6,722 nucleotides of DNA from Gemmatimonadota bacterium (GTDB lineage Bacteria > Latescibacterota > UBA2968 > UBA8231), in contig JAPOYQ010000479.1 in assembly GCA_026706505.1 (NCBI GenBank), positions 1 through 6,722 of the forward strand, written 5' to 3'. The translations under genes and the position numbers were made by a program. How positions within the stretch are numbered: position 1 is the first letter of the stretch; each line of letters starts with the position of its first letter. A model generated the notes under the pieces. That model had not been told where the DNA came from. It worked only from the letters and a program-made list of their open reading frames with translations, and did not search any database. Positions 5,705 to 6,722 of this stretch are shown piece after piece.

Positions 5705-6722
5705 CGCAGGAAAGGGCACTGTACTGGCCACGCTGCTGAGCTTGTGGGGGTGGGGATGTGCGTCCGAGCCGGTGTCAGAGCAGAGTGCAGAAAGGCCGGT
5801 GCATACCGTGCGCTTTGCGGACGTGACGCAAGCGGCCGGACTGGACTTCGTCCACGTGTCCGGTGGTCCGCAGCAGCGCTACATTTTGGAGGCCATGGGC
5901 TCGGGGGTGGCCTTTTTCGACTTCGACGCGGATGGTTGGCTGGATGTGTTCGCCGTCAATGGTACCCGCGCGGAGGCCGCGTCAGAGACGGGCAATCGCC
6001 TCTGGCGCAATGTCCCGACTCCTGACGGTGGACGGTCATTTTCAGAGGTGACGCAAGCGGCCGGGCTGGGGCAAACGGGCTGGGGCATGGGCTGTGCAGT
6101 GGCCGACTACGACAACGACGGCGATCTCGATCTCTACGTCACCTACTGGGGGCCGAACGCGCTTTATCGCAACGAGGGAAACGGCACCTTCACCTCCGTA
6201 GAGGCAGGCACAGGTGACCGGCGTTGGGGCGCTAGCGCGGCGTTTGGCGATGTCGATTCGGACGGCTGGCTCGATCTCTATGTGGCCAACTACGTGGACT
6301 TCGACCTAAATAACCCGCCCGGCGACGGCCAACCATGCAGCGGCTGGAAGGGCTTGTCCGTGTTCTGTGGCCCCCACGGCTTGGACGGCCAAGCCGACGT
6401 GCTCTATCGCAACGAGGGAAACGGCACTTTTGCCGATGTAAGCGCGGCGACTGGGATTGACCAACGGACCTACCTCGGCCTCGGGGTGCTTTTTACCGAC
6501 TACGATGGCGATGGAGATCAGGATATTTATATCGCCAACGACTCGACTCCCAACCTGCTCTATCGCAACGACGGTGCCTGGCGGCTACGCGAGGTTGGCG
6601 CTTTTGCCGGTGTAGCCTACAGCGAGGAGGGACGCGCCCAAGCTGGCATGGGGATCGATAGCGGCGACTACGATAACGATGGCGACTTCGACGTTGTAGT
6701 CACCAACTTTTCCGACGATGTC
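5694..6722 (+). CDS. CRTAC1-type FG-GAP/VCBS repeat protein, putative lipoprotein, 3' partial
   Basis: Open from GTG 5694 to the right edge (343 codons, no stop); it overlaps the SGNH gene by 11 nt, so translational coupling is likely. The N-terminus has a short hydrophobic stretch (VLATLLSLWGWG) ending at Cys22, suggesting a lipoprotein, though WGWGC is a poor lipobox. From residue about 41, FADVTQAAGLDF then GSGVAFFDFDADGWLD match the opening of CRTAC1/UnbV-like proteins. Five calcium-binding-type D-x-D-x-D-G-x-x-D loops start at residues 76, 138, 186, 269 and 325 (FDADGWLD, YDNDGDLD, VDSDGWLD, YDGDGDQD, YDNDGDFD), typical of FG-GAP blades of an integrin-alpha-like beta-propeller. LYRNEGNGTF recurs between blades. 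The Cys215/Cys225 pair, in PCSGW and FCGPHGL, is also characteristic of the family. A C-terminal ASPIC/UnbV domain would be expected beyond the edge. Likely role: extracellular calcium-dependent binding or adhesion; partner unknown. Confidence 0.88.
   Translation, partial: MGSNAGKGTVLATLLSLWGWGCASEPVSEQSAERPVHTVRFADVTQAAGLDFVHVSGGPQQRYILEAMGSGVAFFDFDADGWLDVFAVNGTRAEAASETGNRLWRNVPTPDGGRSFSEVTQAAGLGQTGWGMGCAVADYDNDGDLDLYVTYWGPNALYRNEGNGTFTSVEAGTGDRRWGASAAFGDVDSDGWLDLYVANYVDFDLNNPPGDGQPCSGWKGLSVFCGPHGLDGQADVLYRNEGNGTFADVSAATGIDQRTYLGLGVLFTDYDGDGDQDIYIANDSTPNLLYRNDGAWRLREVGAFAGVAYSEEGRAQAGMGIDSGDYDNDGDFDVVVTNFSDDV
5823..6064 (+). repeat. 17-bp direct repeat pair within the CRTAC1 gene (5823-5839 and 6048-6064)
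   Basis: GTGACGCAAGCGGCCGG occurs at both positions, 225 bp (75 codons) apart, and both copies continue with [A/G]CTGG. They encode the VTQAAGL segment that opens successive propeller blades. Exact identity at third codon positions suggests recent duplication or gene conversion between blades. Confidence 0.6.
6161..6430 (+). repeat. 30-bp near-identical direct repeats in the CRTAC1 gene (6161-6190 and 6401-6430)
   Basis: The two copies match at 28 of 30 bases and are exactly 240 bp (80 codons) apart; both mismatches are silent. They encode ALYRNEGNGTF and VLYRNEGNGTF. A shorter third copy (TATCGCAACGA at 6561-6571) encodes LYRND in the next blade. Confidence 0.65.

Noticed and set aside
5744..6025. 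Forward open frame of 93 codons (TTG start) near the start of the CRTAC1 gene
   Set aside because: The overlapping frame from GTG 5694 encodes clear CRTAC1/FG-GAP motifs; this one is an out-of-frame shadow.

Overview
The window reads entirely on the + strand and carries four co-directional genes. The first is cut by the left edge and the last by the right edge. Base composition is GC-rich (about 60 % by eye), apart from a short AT-rich gap at 783-838. The protein families suggest an uncultivated Gram-negative bacterium of the FCB/Latescibacterota-like type: a very large secreted protein with a FlgD-like C-terminal Ig domain, an SGNH hydrolase with the YTGHNE motif and TPR units, and a CRTAC1-type FG-GAP protein. 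This taxonomic guess is inference from gene style; no rRNA or marker gene is present.

Layout: (1) 1-782, the 3' part of a SurA/PpiC-like periplasmic foldase whose parvulin domain lacks the usual active-site histidines. (2) 783-838, a 56-bp AT-rich gap with a good sigma-70-like promoter, TTGAAA-17 bp-TAAAAT, and a good ribosome-binding site. (3) 839-4111, a 1090-residue exported multidomain beta-protein with discoidin-like modules and a C-terminal FlgD-like Ig domain. (4) 4133-5704, a membrane-anchored or exported SGNH hydrolase with a TPR insert. (5) 5694 to the right edge, a GTG-started CRTAC1/FG-GAP protein that overlaps the SGNH gene by 11 nt. Its start is set by a GGAGGT site inside the upstream gene.

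The most unusual feature is in the 1090-residue protein. A short motif of about 30-38 residues, roughly [VL]-x-E-x-x-[YF]-x-x-L-P-x4-G-x-[IV]-x-[YF], occurs about eight times. It is not one tandem block. It appears as pairs, a single or a triplet that interrupt recognisable beta-sandwich domains at what look like loop positions. I do not recognise this repeat as a named family.

Together the genes look like a cell-envelope or surface module: a foldase for exported proteins, a large surface or secreted beta-protein, an esterase-like enzyme and a calcium-binding beta-propeller-type lipoprotein. The last three are probably one transcription unit (gaps of 21 nt and -11 nt). No RNA gene, CRISPR array, insertion sequence or phage gene was seen.
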